Assembly (NCBI GenBank): GCA_014879835.1
Contig: JACSRJ010000204.1
Span: 1 to 46,932, forward strand
Length of the DNA: 46,932 nt
Source of the DNA: Anaerolinea sp.
GTDB taxonomy: Bacteria > Chloroflexota > Anaerolineae > Aggregatilineales > UBA2796
Direction of reading: 5' to 3'
The notes under the pieces were generated by a model that made no database searches, had not been told where the DNA came from, and worked only from the letters and a program-made list of their open reading frames with translations. The position numbers were made by a program, and so were the translations under genes. This document shows, in pieces, positions 9,273 to 19,604 of this stretch. Each line of letters opens with the position of its first letter. The stretch's first letter is position 1.

Positions 9273-10541
9273 ATGCCACCACCACCATCGACGAGCAACT
9301 TACCTGATGTGTTAGGGATGATCACAGGCGGGATACGGGCCACCAATGAGGTCATTCAGTATGCGTTTGCCATTCATCCTCTATCGATCACGGTAGGGCA
9401 GGCATTTGAAGGGCTGGTGCTGATCCAGAACAACTGCGATAAGCCCATCAACGCAAAGGTGATGCTGCGCCTTCCGCGCAAAGATATGGAAGGACGGTTG
9501 ATGAGCCTTGTGGCCCAAAAGGAAACCATCGAGATCAACATGAATCCCGGTGAAACTGGGCTGCTCCATCTACCCATCGGTGCTTTGCCGCCTACCCAAC
9601 CAAACGAGGGGACTCTGATTGGGGTTCGGGTAGAGACCAAAGTTCCTAGAGGGGCATCTCCGGTTCGCCCCTCTGAGGGAGGCCGCTCTGCCAGCTATCT
9701 GAGCATGTCGCCTTTCCGTCTCACCATTTTGCGACAGGCGGGGTTCACCGCACAAGAGGAAAACGGATACCTTGTGCGCTTGGTCGATATTCTTGCCGGA
9801 CAGATTAATGCCCCGCCGCCGAACTTGGCCCATCGGTACGAGACCTTATGGTCAGTGCGCGAACTGCCTCAGGAACAGGCAAAACACGCCCAACTAAGTG
9901 AAAAGGCGGAAAAATATGCGGCATCGATCAGCCATACCCAAACCCTGATCCCGCTCATCAAACTCACCGAAAAGCGCTTCTCCGAAGCTGGAATGCCCCT
10001 CCATCCGGGCGAGTCGATCTTCATCGCTAAGATTCTCGCTTATGCCATGGAAGATGGGATGGAGGCACAGGAAGTCTGCCCTGTTCATCAGGCGGCATGG
10101 TTTCAGGAGTTGATTGCGGTTATTGAGGATGATGCTTTACTCAAAAACTACGAGGCCCTAACCGAGCGGCTTTACATGGCCCTCATTCGGGATGCGGTGC
10201 GTTTAGGGCTGGTCATGGTTGAGAAGGCGACAGGCGAATCACTGGGCAGCGCCGATGATCACAGAGTTTATGCCCTTGAGGTAGCGCGGGTGCTGGAGAC
10301 CAAGGTCGGAATCGATCTGAGTCACGTGTATCTGCCGCTGTTGTTGGCAGGGATCATCGTTAACTACGACATCAAGACCAGCGGTGAGAACCTGTGGGGC
10401 AATATCACCCAGCAGCGGGAAGCGTGGCGTGGACGGGTGCGCCTTGTCGGTTCGGAATTTGAGTGGATTTCGGGCGTCCTGAGCAACCTACTTTACGAAG
10501 CCGAACAGCTTCTGATCCAAAACGGCATCCCCAAGAAGTGA
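9273..10541 (+). CDS. uncharacterised two-domain protein, paralogue B
   Basis: This 422-residue protein is homologous to the preceding gene. It shares NLPDVLGMITGG at the N-terminus, a beta-rich segment with FEGLVLIQNN and MNPGETGLLHLPI, and a helical half with RFSEAGMPLHPGE, LYMALIRDAVRLG, ESLGSADDH and LSHVYLPLLLAGIIVN. The strict order of blocks over the whole length shows duplication of a complete gene, not domain sharing. No catalytic motif, nucleotide-binding loop or export signal is evident. The ribosome binding site is AGGGGA 6 bases before the ATG. The TTG start of homoserine dehydrogenase lies only 7 bases after the stop, so both are likely read on one mRNA. Function is not assignable. 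Confidence 0.7.
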   Translation: MPPPPSTSNLPDVLGMITGGIRATNEVIQYAFAIHPLSITVGQAFEGLVLIQNNCDKPINAKVMLRLPRKDMEGRLMSLVAQKETIEINMNPGETGLLHLPIGALPPTQPNEGTLIGVRVETKVPRGASPVRPSEGGRSASYLSMSPFRLTILRQAGFTAQEENGYLVRLVDILAGQINAPPPNLAHRYETLWSVRELPQEQAKHAQLSEKAEKYAASISHTQTLIPLIKLTEKRFSEAGMPLHPGESIFIAKILAYAMEDGMEAQEVCPVHQAAWFQELIAVIEDDALLKNYEALTERLYMALIRDAVRLGLVMVEKATGESLGSADDHRVYALEVARVLETKVGIDLSHVYLPLLLAGIIVNYDIKTSGENLWGNITQQREAWRGRVRLVGSEFEWISGVLSNLLYEAEQLLIQNGIPKK

Positions 10542-10548
10542 GCCTCCA

Positions 10549-11565
10549 TTGATTCAGGTGGTAAATCTCGCCCTACTCGGCTTCGGCAGCGTAGGGCGGG
10601 CATTGGTGGAACTGCTGATCCAGAAACGCGCCGCGCTCAAAGCGGAGCATGGTCTGGAGTGGCGCATCACGGCCCTTGCCAGCCGTCGTTTAGGGTGTTG
10701 GGTTACCACAGGTGGTGGTTTTGATCCCGAACGACTGCGACAGGGACAGTTTGTTCCCGCTGAACGACTGCCCACAACCGACGTAGGCGCATGGCTGGAC
10801 GCTAGCCGCGCTGGAGTCTTGATCGAGACCACAACCCTCAACCCCCACACTGGACAGCCCGCCATTGATCATCTGCGGATGGCACTTGAACGCCACATGC
10901 ACGCGATCACGGCCAACAAGGGCCCCGTCGTCCATGCTTACCCCGATCTGAGCGCGCTGGCCAAAGCCCAAGATCGTCGCTTCTTGTTTGAGTCCTCCGT
11001 GATGGATGGGGTGCCTATCTTTGGACTGTTCCGAGAAACGCTCCCAATGGCAGAACTGCGTACTTTTTATGGCATCCTCAATTCCACCACCACCGTCATC
11101 CTTGAAGCCATTGAAAAGGGAGCCGATTGGGAGGATGGCATCCGTGAGGCACAAGCCCTTGGCGTGGCGGAGGCTGATCCCAGCGCGGACATTGATGGCT
11201 GGGATGCAGCCGTGAAAGTGACTGCGCTGGCCAATGTACTCATGGGTGCAGGACTGCACCTCGATCAGGTCTCACGGGAAGGGATTCGAGGGCTTGATCC
11301 GGCTGAGGTTCGCACCGCTCATGAGATGGGCAGCCCCTATCGACTAGTGAGCCGAATCGAGCGGGCCGAAGACGGCAGCCTGCGTGCCTCTGTGCGTCCG
11401 GAGCGGGTCACAGGTGCACTCGCACAGGTGCAGGGCACTTCTTCCCTGATCCACTTTGAGACCGATGTATTGGGCGGATTGACTCTCATCGAACATCATC
11501 CCCGACCAGAAATGACAGCCTATGGACTGCTGGCCGATCTGGTGCGGGCAGTGACCCGCGACTGA
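10549..11565 (+). CDS. hom: homoserine dehydrogenase
   Basis: NAD(P)-dependent reduction of aspartate-semialdehyde to homoserine, the branch point to threonine and methionine (EC 1.1.1.3). The 338-residue product has the Rossmann start VNLALLGFGSVG, the AITANKGPVV block, ESSVMDGVP, GILNSTTTVILE at the catalytic domain entry and AEADPSADIDGWDAAVKV. It is the short form without a C-terminal ACT domain, so threonine feedback by that route is not expected. No ATG is available near the start of the fold; TTG at 10549 fits, following AAGAAGTGAG and 7 bases after the previous stop. A GTG at 10558 is an alternative. A glycosyltransferase gene starts 7 bases after the stop. Confidence 0.93.
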   Translation: MIQVVNLALLGFGSVGRALVELLIQKRAALKAEHGLEWRITALASRRLGCWVTTGGGFDPERLRQGQFVPAERLPTTDVGAWLDASRAGVLIETTTLNPHTGQPAIDHLRMALERHMHAITANKGPVVHAYPDLSALAKAQDRRFLFESSVMDGVPIFGLFRETLPMAELRTFYGILNSTTTVILEAIEKGADWEDGIREAQALGVAEADPSADIDGWDAAVKVTALANVLMGAGLHLDQVSREGIRGLDPAEVRTAHEMGSPYRLVSRIERAEDGSLRASVRPERVTGALAQVQGTSSLIHFETDVLGGLTLIEHHPRPEMTAYGLLADLVRAVTRD

Positions 11566-11572
11566 AGCCAGA

Positions 11573-12541
11573 ATGCCCCGGGTCGCCGTCCAGATTGTCA
11601 CCTATAACAGCGCCTCCGTCCTGCCGATGGCCCTTCAGAGTCTGCGGGATCAGACCTTCTCCGACTTCTCGACCCTTATTATCGATAACGGCTCCGCTGA
11701 CGGTTCGGCTCAGATCGCCGAGGCGGAACCTCTCCGATGTGTGCGCAATGCTCACAATGTGGGTTATGCGGCAGCCCACAATCAAGCACTGGCCCTTACA
11801 GACAGCACCTATGTCCTGACCCTCAACCCCGATGTGCGCCTTGATCCGGGCTTTTTGGCGGCGATGGTCGAGACGCTGAACGTCTACCCCGAAGCCGGAT
11901 CAGGAGCGGGGGCTTTACGGCGGGTAGATGATTTGGCTGATTCCCAAACTGAAAGAACGGCACGAATCGATGGCGCGGGTTTGTTCATGCGCCGCAACCG
12001 CCGTCAAGGGCTTCTTTATGAAGGGGCTGCTCCTGACGTCTTACCCACTGAGATCACCCCGATCTTTGGGGTTGATGGGGCCGCAGCCTTTTACCGCCGT
12101 ACTATGCTCCTTGATGTGAGCATCAAGGACGAAGTATTTGATCTTGATTTTTTTATGCACAAAGAAGATGTAGACCTCTCATGGCGGGCACGTTTACGGG
12201 GGTGGGAGTGCCTGTTTGTACCGGGTGCAAAAGGGTCTCATGTGCGCGGTTTTCGCCCCGGAATCCGCGCCGGAGTCCGTTCGGAGATTCGTAGGATGGC
12301 TGCACGGAATCGCTATCTGTTGATGCTCAAGAATGAGATTGGGGCCCATTTCTGGTTTGATCTGCCGTGGATCGGCGCGTATGAACTGGGCATCTTGGGA
12401 TATATTCTGCTTCGGGAACGATCCAGCGTAAAAGCATACTGGGATGTGTGGCGGCTGCGCCGTCGGATGCTGGATAAACGCCACCTCATTCAGGCGGGAC
12501 GGCGGGTGAGCTGGCCTGAGATGCGGAGATGGTTCCGATGA
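11573..12541 (+). CDS. GT2 family glycosyltransferase
   Basis: Cytosolic-face inverting glycosyltransferase of the GT-A fold, 322 residues. Visible motifs are VQIVTYNSASVLPMAL at the start, IIDNGSADGS (nucleotide binding), LNPDVRLDPGF in the DxD-like position and KEDVDLSWRARLRGWE, the acceptor-side acidic block typical of rhamnosyltransferase-like GT2 enzymes. Sugar donor and acceptor cannot be read. Its stop overlaps the start of a second GT2 gene as ATGA, so translation is coupled. The pair probably adds consecutive sugars to a surface glycan or glycolipid. It shares a transcript with homoserine dehydrogenase by spacing only, not by evident function. Confidence 0.88.
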   Translation: MPRVAVQIVTYNSASVLPMALQSLRDQTFSDFSTLIIDNGSADGSAQIAEAEPLRCVRNAHNVGYAAAHNQALALTDSTYVLTLNPDVRLDPGFLAAMVETLNVYPEAGSGAGALRRVDDLADSQTERTARIDGAGLFMRRNRRQGLLYEGAAPDVLPTEITPIFGVDGAAAFYRRTMLLDVSIKDEVFDLDFFMHKEDVDLSWRARLRGWECLFVPGAKGSHVRGFRPGIRAGVRSEIRRMAARNRYLLMLKNEIGAHFWFDLPWIGAYELGILGYILLRERSSVKAYWDVWRLRRRMLDKRHLIQAGRRVSWPEMRRWFR

Positions 12542-13596
12542 CTGTTTACATAGGGATCGTCAGCTTCAACAGCCTTGCCGATCTGCCTGCCTGTATCAAT
12601 GCGATCCGAGCACAGACATACTCTGATCGGCAGATCGTGATCCGTGACAATGCCTCTACAGATGGCAGCCCTGAATGGCTTGCTCAGAATGTCCCTGAAG
12701 CCCTGTTGATCCGGGGATCGGATAATGTGGGGTTTGGGGTTGGGCACAACATCCTGATTCGGACGATCAAGCCTGTTTCTGATGGTGATTTTTACCTTAC
12801 CTGCAACCCTGATCTGGTGATGGGGCCAAATTATGTGGCAGCGCTGGTAGAGGCGATTCAGGAGTCAGGTGCGGGATGGGTGGTGGGCAAGCTGTATCTG
12901 CCCCACAGTGAGGGCGATCCTCCACGCCTATACAGTGTCGGACACGCCTTGCGACGCGATGGGTATGCTTTCAATGTGGGCATGGGGCTGATCGATCAGG
13001 GGCAGTTTGAGCGGCCGCGGGAAGTTTTTGGCGCTCCGGGGTGCGCGGCGCTGTACAGTGGGCGCTTGATCAAGACCCTTGCTCCCACAGGTGATCTCTT
13101 TGATCCTGATTTTTTCCTTTATGGGGAAGACACTGATCTGGACTGGCGGGCACGGCTTCAGGGCTGGCGCTGCATCTATGTGCCCGGTGCTATGGCGACT
13201 CATCGTGGCAGCAGCCCCAAAGAGGAACTGCGGGCGATGGCTCTTGCCCATCGGTATCTGAGCGTGATCAAAAACGCCTACCCCTTTGATCTGATCACTT
13301 TCAATTTGCCCTTCATGGGGCTTCATCTTATGGTGCGCTGTTTTTTGACGCCTCGTTTAGGAACGCGCTTGGCAGGGCAGATAGTTCGACTTACGCCTCG
13401 TTTTTGGGGTAAACGAACCCGACCCATCCTCTTGCGGGGGCAGATGCAGGTGTGGTTTCGGTGGGCTCGTCAGCAGTCTACGGCTCAGCCGCGCACTGTT
13501 ATTCAGCGTTGGGCTGCGTTTGTAGGTAGTCGAGGATCAGTTGATAATCACCCGAACGATCCCCCGAAGCCCCCGCCGCCGCCGTATGGGGTGTGA
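12538..13596 (+). CDS. GT2 family glycosyltransferase, coupled to the preceding one
   Basis: Second GT-A glycosyltransferase of 352 residues, related to its neighbour: YIGIVSFNSLADLPAC, IRDNASTDGS, CNPDLVMGPNY and GEDTDLDWRARLQGWR occur in the same order. The ATG at 12538 overlaps the previous stop by four bases and is preferred over an ATG three codons upstream. The last 33 codons run through the 3' end of a convergent dehydrogenase gene (13499-14515), producing an odd Pro-rich end (PPKPPPPPYGV). That tail is probably not functional and suggests an original stop was lost, or that the two genes have genuinely come to overlap by 98 bases. Confidence 0.86.
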   Translation: MTVYIGIVSFNSLADLPACINAIRAQTYSDRQIVIRDNASTDGSPEWLAQNVPEALLIRGSDNVGFGVGHNILIRTIKPVSDGDFYLTCNPDLVMGPNYVAALVEAIQESGAGWVVGKLYLPHSEGDPPRLYSVGHALRRDGYAFNVGMGLIDQGQFERPREVFGAPGCAALYSGRLIKTLAPTGDLFDPDFFLYGEDTDLDWRARLQGWRCIYVPGAMATHRGSSPKEELRAMALAHRYLSVIKNAYPFDLITFNLPFMGLHLMVRCFLTPRLGTRLAGQIVRLTPRFWGKRTRPILLRGQMQVWFRWARQQSTAQPRTVIQRWAAFVGSRGSVDNHPNDPPKPPPPPYGV

Positions 13597-14515
13597 GAAG
13601 CAGATTTAAGCGAGGATCACCCGCTGCGGCTACTAAGGGATGATCCTTTTGAAGGGGTTCATACTCGTAGGTATCCAGTGCCACACCACCGAGCAGCCCT
13701 GCCCGAAGGCGTTCGAGCAGCGCCGCCTCATCCAGCACGCTGCCGCTGCCTAAGTGCACTAACATCGCGCCGGGTTTGAACAGCGCGAGGATGCGGGAAT
13801 CTAAACCACCGCCATTACGATAGTCGGTTTGGGCGCTGTAGGGCAGCAGGCTCACCGCATAATCTGCCTCGCGCACACAGGTGGGTAGATCAGCATAGGT
13901 AATCCCCAGTTCCGTCTCTACTGACGCTGGATAACGGGTGCGTTTATGGTACAGCACCCGCGCTGGACGGAAGGGACGCAAGCGGCGGGCTAACTCAACC
14001 CCGATCTCACCCATACCCATGATGCTGATGGTTTTGCCCGCCAGCCCGGTCAGATCGGTGTACCCCAGCCAGTTGAAGGCGAAGGTATTCTCATCCCCCC
14101 GCTGTGCTTCCTGCCCATGTTCCGCGGCGAGGGCCGCCGCCAAAGAGCGTCCCAGTCGTTTACTGAGCGCTAGAAGCATCATTAGGGCATGTTCGGCACA
14201 GTAGATGACCCCTATCACAGGTACCATGGAGACCACAATGTTGCGTCGGACGGCTGCATCCACATCAATATCGTAGGTGAGTGACCCTAACCTGACAATG
14301 AGCTTCAGGCGCTGCGCCGCTTTGATCATCTCCGCCGTTACGGGCTGATTACGCTCTGTGATTAGAAAGTGTGTTTGGGGTAAGGCCGCAAAAAGTGTCT
14401 CGCGGGTGGGGGTGCGAAGTAGAGTCACCGCTAGTTGAGGCGGCGCTGCCTGCAAGACGTGCTGTTGATGGCGTTCGCCCCTATCGGTCAAAAAGAGGAC
14501 GTTGTAGGGTATCAT
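13499..14515 (-). CDS. D-isomer-specific 2-hydroxyacid dehydrogenase-like protein lacking the catalytic Arg
   Basis: A 338-residue Rossmann protein of the D-2-hydroxyacid dehydrogenase superfamily. The nucleotide-binding loop is SIMGMGEIG, followed by SLLPYSAQTD, ALDTYEYEPL (holding the catalytic Glu) and LTPHTAAAG (catalytic His). The position that normally carries the substrate-binding Arg (TARGG in the family) reads LGSGS here, with Ser257 where Arg is expected. Either the substrate lacks the usual carboxylate contact or the enzyme is inactive. It begins 6 bases after rimM, at the end of the ffh-rpsP-khpA-rimM operon where trmD and rplS often stand. Its 3' end overlaps a convergent glycosyltransferase gene. 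Confidence 0.8.
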   Translation of the reverse strand: MIPYNVLFLTDRGERHQQHVLQAAPPQLAVTLLRTPTRETLFAALPQTHFLITERNQPVTAEMIKAAQRLKLIVRLGSLTYDIDVDAAVRRNIVVSMVPVIGVIYCAEHALMMLLALSKRLGRSLAAALAAEHGQEAQRGDENTFAFNWLGYTDLTGLAGKTISIMGMGEIGVELARRLRPFRPARVLYHKRTRYPASVETELGITYADLPTCVREADYAVSLLPYSAQTDYRNGGGLDSRILALFKPGAMLVHLGSGSVLDEAALLERLRAGLLGGVALDTYEYEPLQKDHPLVAAAGDPRLNLLLTPHTAAAGASGDRSGDYQLILDYLQTQPNAE

Positions 14516-14521
14516 GACCGA

Positions 14522-15094
14522 TTAGGAATCACCCGGCAGCAGACCGGGCATCAGGCGCACCAACATAAAACCCGCTTCAGGGTTTATATCGAGGATGAAG
14601 CCCTGCACATCGGGGATCAGGACTTCGCCATAGGTCTCACCCTGAACCACATAGACCATATTTGCGCCGGTCTCGATGAAATCGGTCACCCGGCCTAAAA
14701 TGCGCCCGTCTTCAGTGCGCACTTCCAAGCCCATCACCTGAAAGAGGTAAACCTCATCGTCTTCCAAAGGAACCGCATCTTCGAGGGCTGTCAGAAGGTA
14801 GTGATGACGGAAACGTTCCGCATCATCACGGGTTTCGACCCCTTCCAACTGGATTAACCACTCGTTGTTTTTGTCGAGACGGGCGGAACGCAGGGAGTAA
14901 GTTTCAAAGCTATCCGCATCCTCCGGGTCACGCCCGATCAACACCTTTTCGAGATCACGCAGGCGATCCGGGAAGGGTGTGGTCACCGCGATACGTAAAC
15001 CGCCGCGCACCCCATGAGGACGTAAAACCCGCGCCAACACAAGATGCGCGGGCTGTTTATCAGATTTCTTGATACCAGAAAGAGGTTCAGTCAC
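14522..15094 (-). CDS. rimM: ribosome maturation factor RimM
   Basis: Assembly factor for the 30S head that binds ribosomal protein S19 and aids 16S rRNA maturation. The 190-residue product has the N-terminal beta-barrel RimM domain (LARVLRPHGVRGGLRI at about 20-35, then RLRDLEKVLIG) and a C-terminal PRC-barrel (DDEVYLFQVMGLEV, LIPDVQGFILDINPEAGFM). It starts with GTG, 13 bases after khpA, in the usual gene order. The first 15 residues are a charged, probably disordered extension; no strong ribosome binding site is visible, consistent with coupling to khpA. Confidence 0.93.
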   Translation of the reverse strand: MTEPLSGIKKSDKQPAHLVLARVLRPHGVRGGLRIAVTTPFPDRLRDLEKVLIGRDPEDADSFETYSLRSARLDKNNEWLIQLEGVETRDDAERFRHHYLLTALEDAVPLEDDEVYLFQVMGLEVRTEDGRILGRVTDFIETGANMVYVVQGETYGEVLIPDVQGFILDINPEAGFMLVRLMPGLLPGDS

Positions 15095-15107
15095 TGGGGC
15101 TGTGCGC

Positions 15108-15341
15108 TCATACGATATCGAGCGAGATTCGTTTGCCCGATTCGGCTACAGCGGAGCGCAGCACTACGCGGAGTGCGTTGGCCACTCGCCCTTCTTTGCC
15201 AATCACACGCCCCATATCCTCCGGGGCCACATGAAGTTCAAGGATGGTCAAGCTGCGCTTCTGCACCTCGTTCACGGTCACCGCATCGGGGTTGTTCACA
15301 AGGGTTTTGGCGACATATTCAACCAGCGCTTTTAAGTCCAT
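15108..15341 (-). CDS. khpA: KH-domain RNA-binding protein KhpA
   Basis: Small single-KH-domain RNA-binding protein of 77 residues, the normal size. The binding loop is GRVIGKEGRVA (GxxG signature) at about 43-53. In other bacteria KhpA works with KhpB and affects sRNAs and cell division. It lies between rpsP and rimM, its classical place. GAGGG stands 7 bases before the ATG. Confidence 0.93.
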   Translation of the reverse strand: MDLKALVEYVAKTLVNNPDAVTVNEVQKRSLTILELHVAPEDMGRVIGKEGRVANALRVVLRSAVAESGKRISLDIV

Positions 15342-15387
15342 CAGATGCCCTCACTTCTGGGATCTAAACCATACCATCACTTGGTCA

Positions 15388-15750
15388 CTACTTGGTTGCG
15401 GGGGCAGCCTGACGGGTCTTGCCACTCACGGCAGGGCGTTTGGCGGCAATGGCAGCGGCTTCATTAACAAGGGCTTCCATGGCCTCACCCTTGCGCAGGC
15501 GCTCCAAACGCTCAAGGGTACCATTGCCCTTAAGCAGACCGACGACCCCTTCACTTGGCTGAGCGCCAACGCTCAACCAGTAGAGGGCCCGATCTTCCTT
15601 AATATCGACGGTGGCGGGCTGGGTGCGGGGGTTATAGAACCCGATGACCTCAATGTAAGCGCCGTTGCGGGGGGATTCCTGATCCGCCACCACAATTCGG
15701 TAGCTCGGCTGTTTCTTCAGACCAACTCGGCGTAAACGAATGCGAACCAA
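15388..15750 (-). CDS. rpsP: 30S ribosomal protein S16
   Basis: Structural protein of the 30S body. [20 protein letters not shown] and GFYNPRTQP are diagnostic. The 120-residue product carries about 35 residues more than the core family, a Lys/Ala-rich C-terminal extension after [18 protein letters not shown]. It begins with TTG; GGAG lies 7 bases upstream and no ATG is near, so the rare start is well supported. It follows ffh by 35 bases in one operon. Confidence 0.95.
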   Translation of the reverse strand: MVRIRLRRVGLKKQPSYRIVVADQESPRNGAYIEVIGFYNPRTQPATVDIKEDRALYWLSVGAQPSEGVVGLLKGNGTLERLERLRKGEAMEALVNEAAAIAAKRPAVSGKTRQAAPATK

Positions 15751-15785
15751 TGCGGGACTCCTTACTTAACCTTGGCGGTGAGTGT

Positions 15786-17147
15786 CTAATTGCGACCTAA
15801 CAGGCGGCGAATATCAAGGTTCCCGCCTTTGATCATCTTCATCATGCGCTGCATTTCCTTGAACTGCTTCAGCAGTGCATTGATCTCTTGTATCCCTTCC
15901 AACTCCCGTTCGGGGTTTTTGGGGTTATTGGTGTACCCTGCGCCCCGGGCCACACGCTTTTTCCGGCGTGCGTCAAGGACCTTAGGGTTTCGGCGTTCTT
16001 CTTTAGTCATCGAGCAGATCAAGGCTTCGATCTTGCGGAAGGTGGTGTCTGCCTCCTCCTCATTGATCTGTTCTTTGAGCTTGCCCATACCGGGGATCAT
16101 CCCAAGCAGGGAACTGATCGGGCCCATCTTTTTGACCTGACGCATCTGCTGAAGGAAATCGTCCAGATTAAACTCAGCGCGTAGGAACTTGCGTCCCAAG
16201 CGCTCAGCCTCTTTCTGATCGAAGGTTTCTTGCGCCTTTTCGATGAGCGACATCACGTCGCCCATACCCAAGATGCGCTGTGCCATCCGGTCAGGGTAAA
16301 AGACATCAAGGGCATCGGTTTTTTCGCCCACCCCAATGAACTTGATGGGCACACCGGTCACAGCGCGCATCGAGATCGCCGCGCCGCCGCGTGCATCACC
16401 ATCCAGTTTGGTCAGGATCAGTCCTGTGACCGCGATGCGTTGGTGAAAGCCCTCCGCAATCTTGACCGCTTCCTGTCCAGTCATGGCATCAGCCACGAGC
16501 AGAATTTCGGCGGGGTTAGTGCGGTTTTTGATCGCTTCCAACTCACTCATCAGACGATCATCGATCTGCAAACGGCCGGCGGTGTCGATGATCACCACGG
16601 ACGCGCCTGCTTCCGTTGCGACTTTGAGGCCACGGGCCGCGATGTCGGGCGGGGCGGCCGAGGTGCCTTCGTCGTATACGGGGATGTCAAGCTGCTTGCC
16701 CAGCGCTTTGATCTGGTCAACAGCAGCAGGACGGTAAACATCTGCCGCGATCAGGTAAGGACGGCGACCTTCACGGCGGATGCGTAAAGCCAGTTTTGCA
16801 GCAGTTGTGGTCTTGCCCGAACCCTGAAGCCCCACCAGCATGATCACCCGTGGTGAAGGGCCATTGAGGTTCAGTTTCCCCGGTTCACCGAGGGTTTCGA
16901 GCAGTTCCTCATGAACGATCTTGATCACCATCTGACCGGGCTTGAGGGCCTTCAGCACCTCCGCCCCGATGGCGCGTTCACGCACCCGTTTGATGAAGTC
17001 TTTGGCAACCGAGAGATTGACGTCCGCCTCAAGCAGGGCCAAACGCACCTCACGCAGGGCTGTATCAACGTCGGCTTCGGTCAGAAGGCCGCGTTGAGCA
17101 AGACGGTCAAAAATGCCTTGAAGTTTGTTCGATAAGCTTTCAAACAT
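15786..17147 (-). CDS. ffh: signal recognition particle protein Ffh
   Basis: GTPase subunit of the signal recognition particle, delivering ribosome-nascent chains to FtsY at the membrane. The 453-residue product shows the helical N domain (1-85), the G domain with the P-loop [13 protein letters not shown] near 105, [10 protein letters not shown] near 190 and [10 protein letters not shown] near 247, and the Met-rich M domain (about 300-440) with [21 protein letters not shown]. It is the first gene of the ffh-rpsP-khpA-rimM unit, with a good promoter directly upstream (17178-17206). Confidence 0.97.
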   Translation of the reverse strand: MFESLSNKLQGIFDRLAQRGLLTEADVDTALREVRLALLEADVNLSVAKDFIKRVRERAIGAEVLKALKPGQMVIKIVHEELLETLGEPGKLNLNGPSPRVIMLVGLQGSGKTTTAAKLALRIRREGRRPYLIAADVYRPAAVDQIKALGKQLDIPVYDEGTSAAPPDIAARGLKVATEAGASVVIIDTAGRLQIDDRLMSELEAIKNRTNPAEILLVADAMTGQEAVKIAEGFHQRIAVTGLILTKLDGDARGGAAISMRAVTGVPIKFIGVGEKTDALDVFYPDRMAQRILGMGDVMSLIEKAQETFDQKEAERLGRKFLRAEFNLDDFLQQMRQVKKMGPISSLLGMIPGMGKLKEQINEEEADTTFRKIEALICSMTKEERRNPKVLDARRKKRVARGAGYTNNPKNPERELEGIQEINALLKQFKEMQRMMKMIKGGNLDIRRLLGRN

Positions 17148-17177
17148 AGTGCGCTCATATCAAGACAGCGTTGACGG

Positions 17178-17206
17178 ATTGTAGTGGATTTGGGGCACGC
17201 CGTCAA
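17178..17206 (-). promoter_or_regulatory. sigma-A promoter of the ffh operon
   Basis: On the minus strand TTGACG (17206-17201) and TACAAT (17183-17178) are 17 bp apart, both 5 of 6 matches to consensus. Transcription would start near 17171, giving a leader of about 24 bases before ffh. Confidence 0.72.
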
Positions 17207-17338
17207 GCCAGAATCAGGTTGAGGCTGGGGTGGAGGCATCAAAGGGACTGTTTTACCCCAAGGGGTAACACCTGTCCAAGTTAGGCTCAAACCGCCTCTC
17301 CAGCCTGTTAGAGGGAATGCTGAGGTTGAGGAATCAAA

Positions 17339-17365
17339 AGCCCCGCTCCGAGCGGGAACGGGGCT
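17339..17365 (-). terminator. terminator after groEL
   Basis: AGCCCCG (17339-17345) and CGGGGCT (17359-17365) form a 7 bp stem; an alternative inner pairing (CCCGCTC/GAGCGGG) is also possible. On the minus strand the stem is followed by a short TTTT run, placing termination about 56 bases after the groEL stop. The rest of 17148-17394 holds only the ffh promoter and its leader. Confidence 0.65.
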
Positions 17366-17394
17366 GAAAAATAGGGTTAAGGCTCAGAAGGGGA

Positions 17395-19065
<1,671 letters not shown>

Positions 19066-19107
19066 TTATGGATTCAGGTCGATTTAAGTGGTGCTTGGTG
19101 GCGCGTT

Positions 19108-19401
19108 TTACTCAACAATCGCCAGAATATCGGTTTCCTTCAGGATCAGGACTTTTTTGCCCTCAACCTTGATTTCGGTGCCCGCATACTTGGCGTACAG
19201 CACCTTGTCCCCAACCTTTACATCCATGGCGATCAGTTTGCCACTGTCATCACGGCGTCCATTACCGGCGGCCAAGACCGTCCCCTGCTGCGGCTTTTCT
19301 TTGGCGGTTTCGGGCAGCAGAATGCCACCACTGGTCACTTCTTCGCCTTCCATAGGTTCAACAACCAAGCGGTCAGCGAGCGGGCGCAGTTTTAAGCTCA
19401 T
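19108..19401 (-). CDS. groES: 10 kDa co-chaperonin GroES
   Basis: Heptameric lid for GroEL, 97 residues. [17 protein letters not shown], the mobile loop [19 protein letters not shown] and [21 protein letters not shown] are classical. The start at 19401 is fixed by AGGAGG 8 bases upstream; a longer frame from 19458 would run into the CIRCE operator and promoter region and is rejected. First gene of groES-groEL. Confidence 0.97.
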   Translation of the reverse strand: MSLKLRPLADRLVVEPMEGEEVTSGGILLPETAKEKPQQGTVLAAGNGRRDDSGKLIAMDVKVGDKVLYAKYAGTEIKVEGKKVLILKETDILAIVE

Positions 19402-19447
19402 CTTGAAGTCCTCCTGCGAGTTGACTGTTTGCTTTCTTAACACGAAT

Positions 19448-19474
19448 TTAGCACTCAATGGGTGCGAGTGCTAA
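19448..19474. promoter_or_regulatory. perfect CIRCE operator (downstream copy)
   Basis: TTAGCACTC, 9 bases, GAGTGCTAA: an exact match to the CIRCE consensus bound by the heat-shock repressor HrcA. It begins a few bases after the predicted transcription start of groES, so bound HrcA would block initiation or clearance. hrcA is not in this window. Confidence 0.95.
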
Positions 19475-19485
19475 GGATATACAAC

Positions 19486-19514
19486 AGTGTAATCAGAGGG
19501 GGAAAAGAAGTCAA
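19486..19514 (-). promoter_or_regulatory. groESL promoter between two CIRCE sites
   Basis: On the minus strand TTGACT (19514-19509), 17 bp, TACACT (19491-19486). Start near 19479. One CIRCE lies immediately upstream of the -35 and another immediately downstream of the start, so the promoter is framed by operators. Confidence 0.72.
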
Positions 19515-19522
19515 GAGGTATT

Positions 19523-19550
19523 TTAGCACTCTAGAGGGTAGGAGTGCTAG
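19523..19550. promoter_or_regulatory. second CIRCE-like operator (upstream copy)
   Basis: TTAGCACTC, 10 bases, GAGTGCTAG. Arms match CIRCE except the last base, and the spacer is one base longer than canonical. It lies between dnaA and the groES -35. It probably binds HrcA more weakly and may allow cooperative or looped repression. Confidence 0.8.
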
Positions 19551-19604
19551 AAGTGTGTTAGAAATTTCCGATGAAATGATACGGACTGGGACAGCCGGGG
19601 AAAT

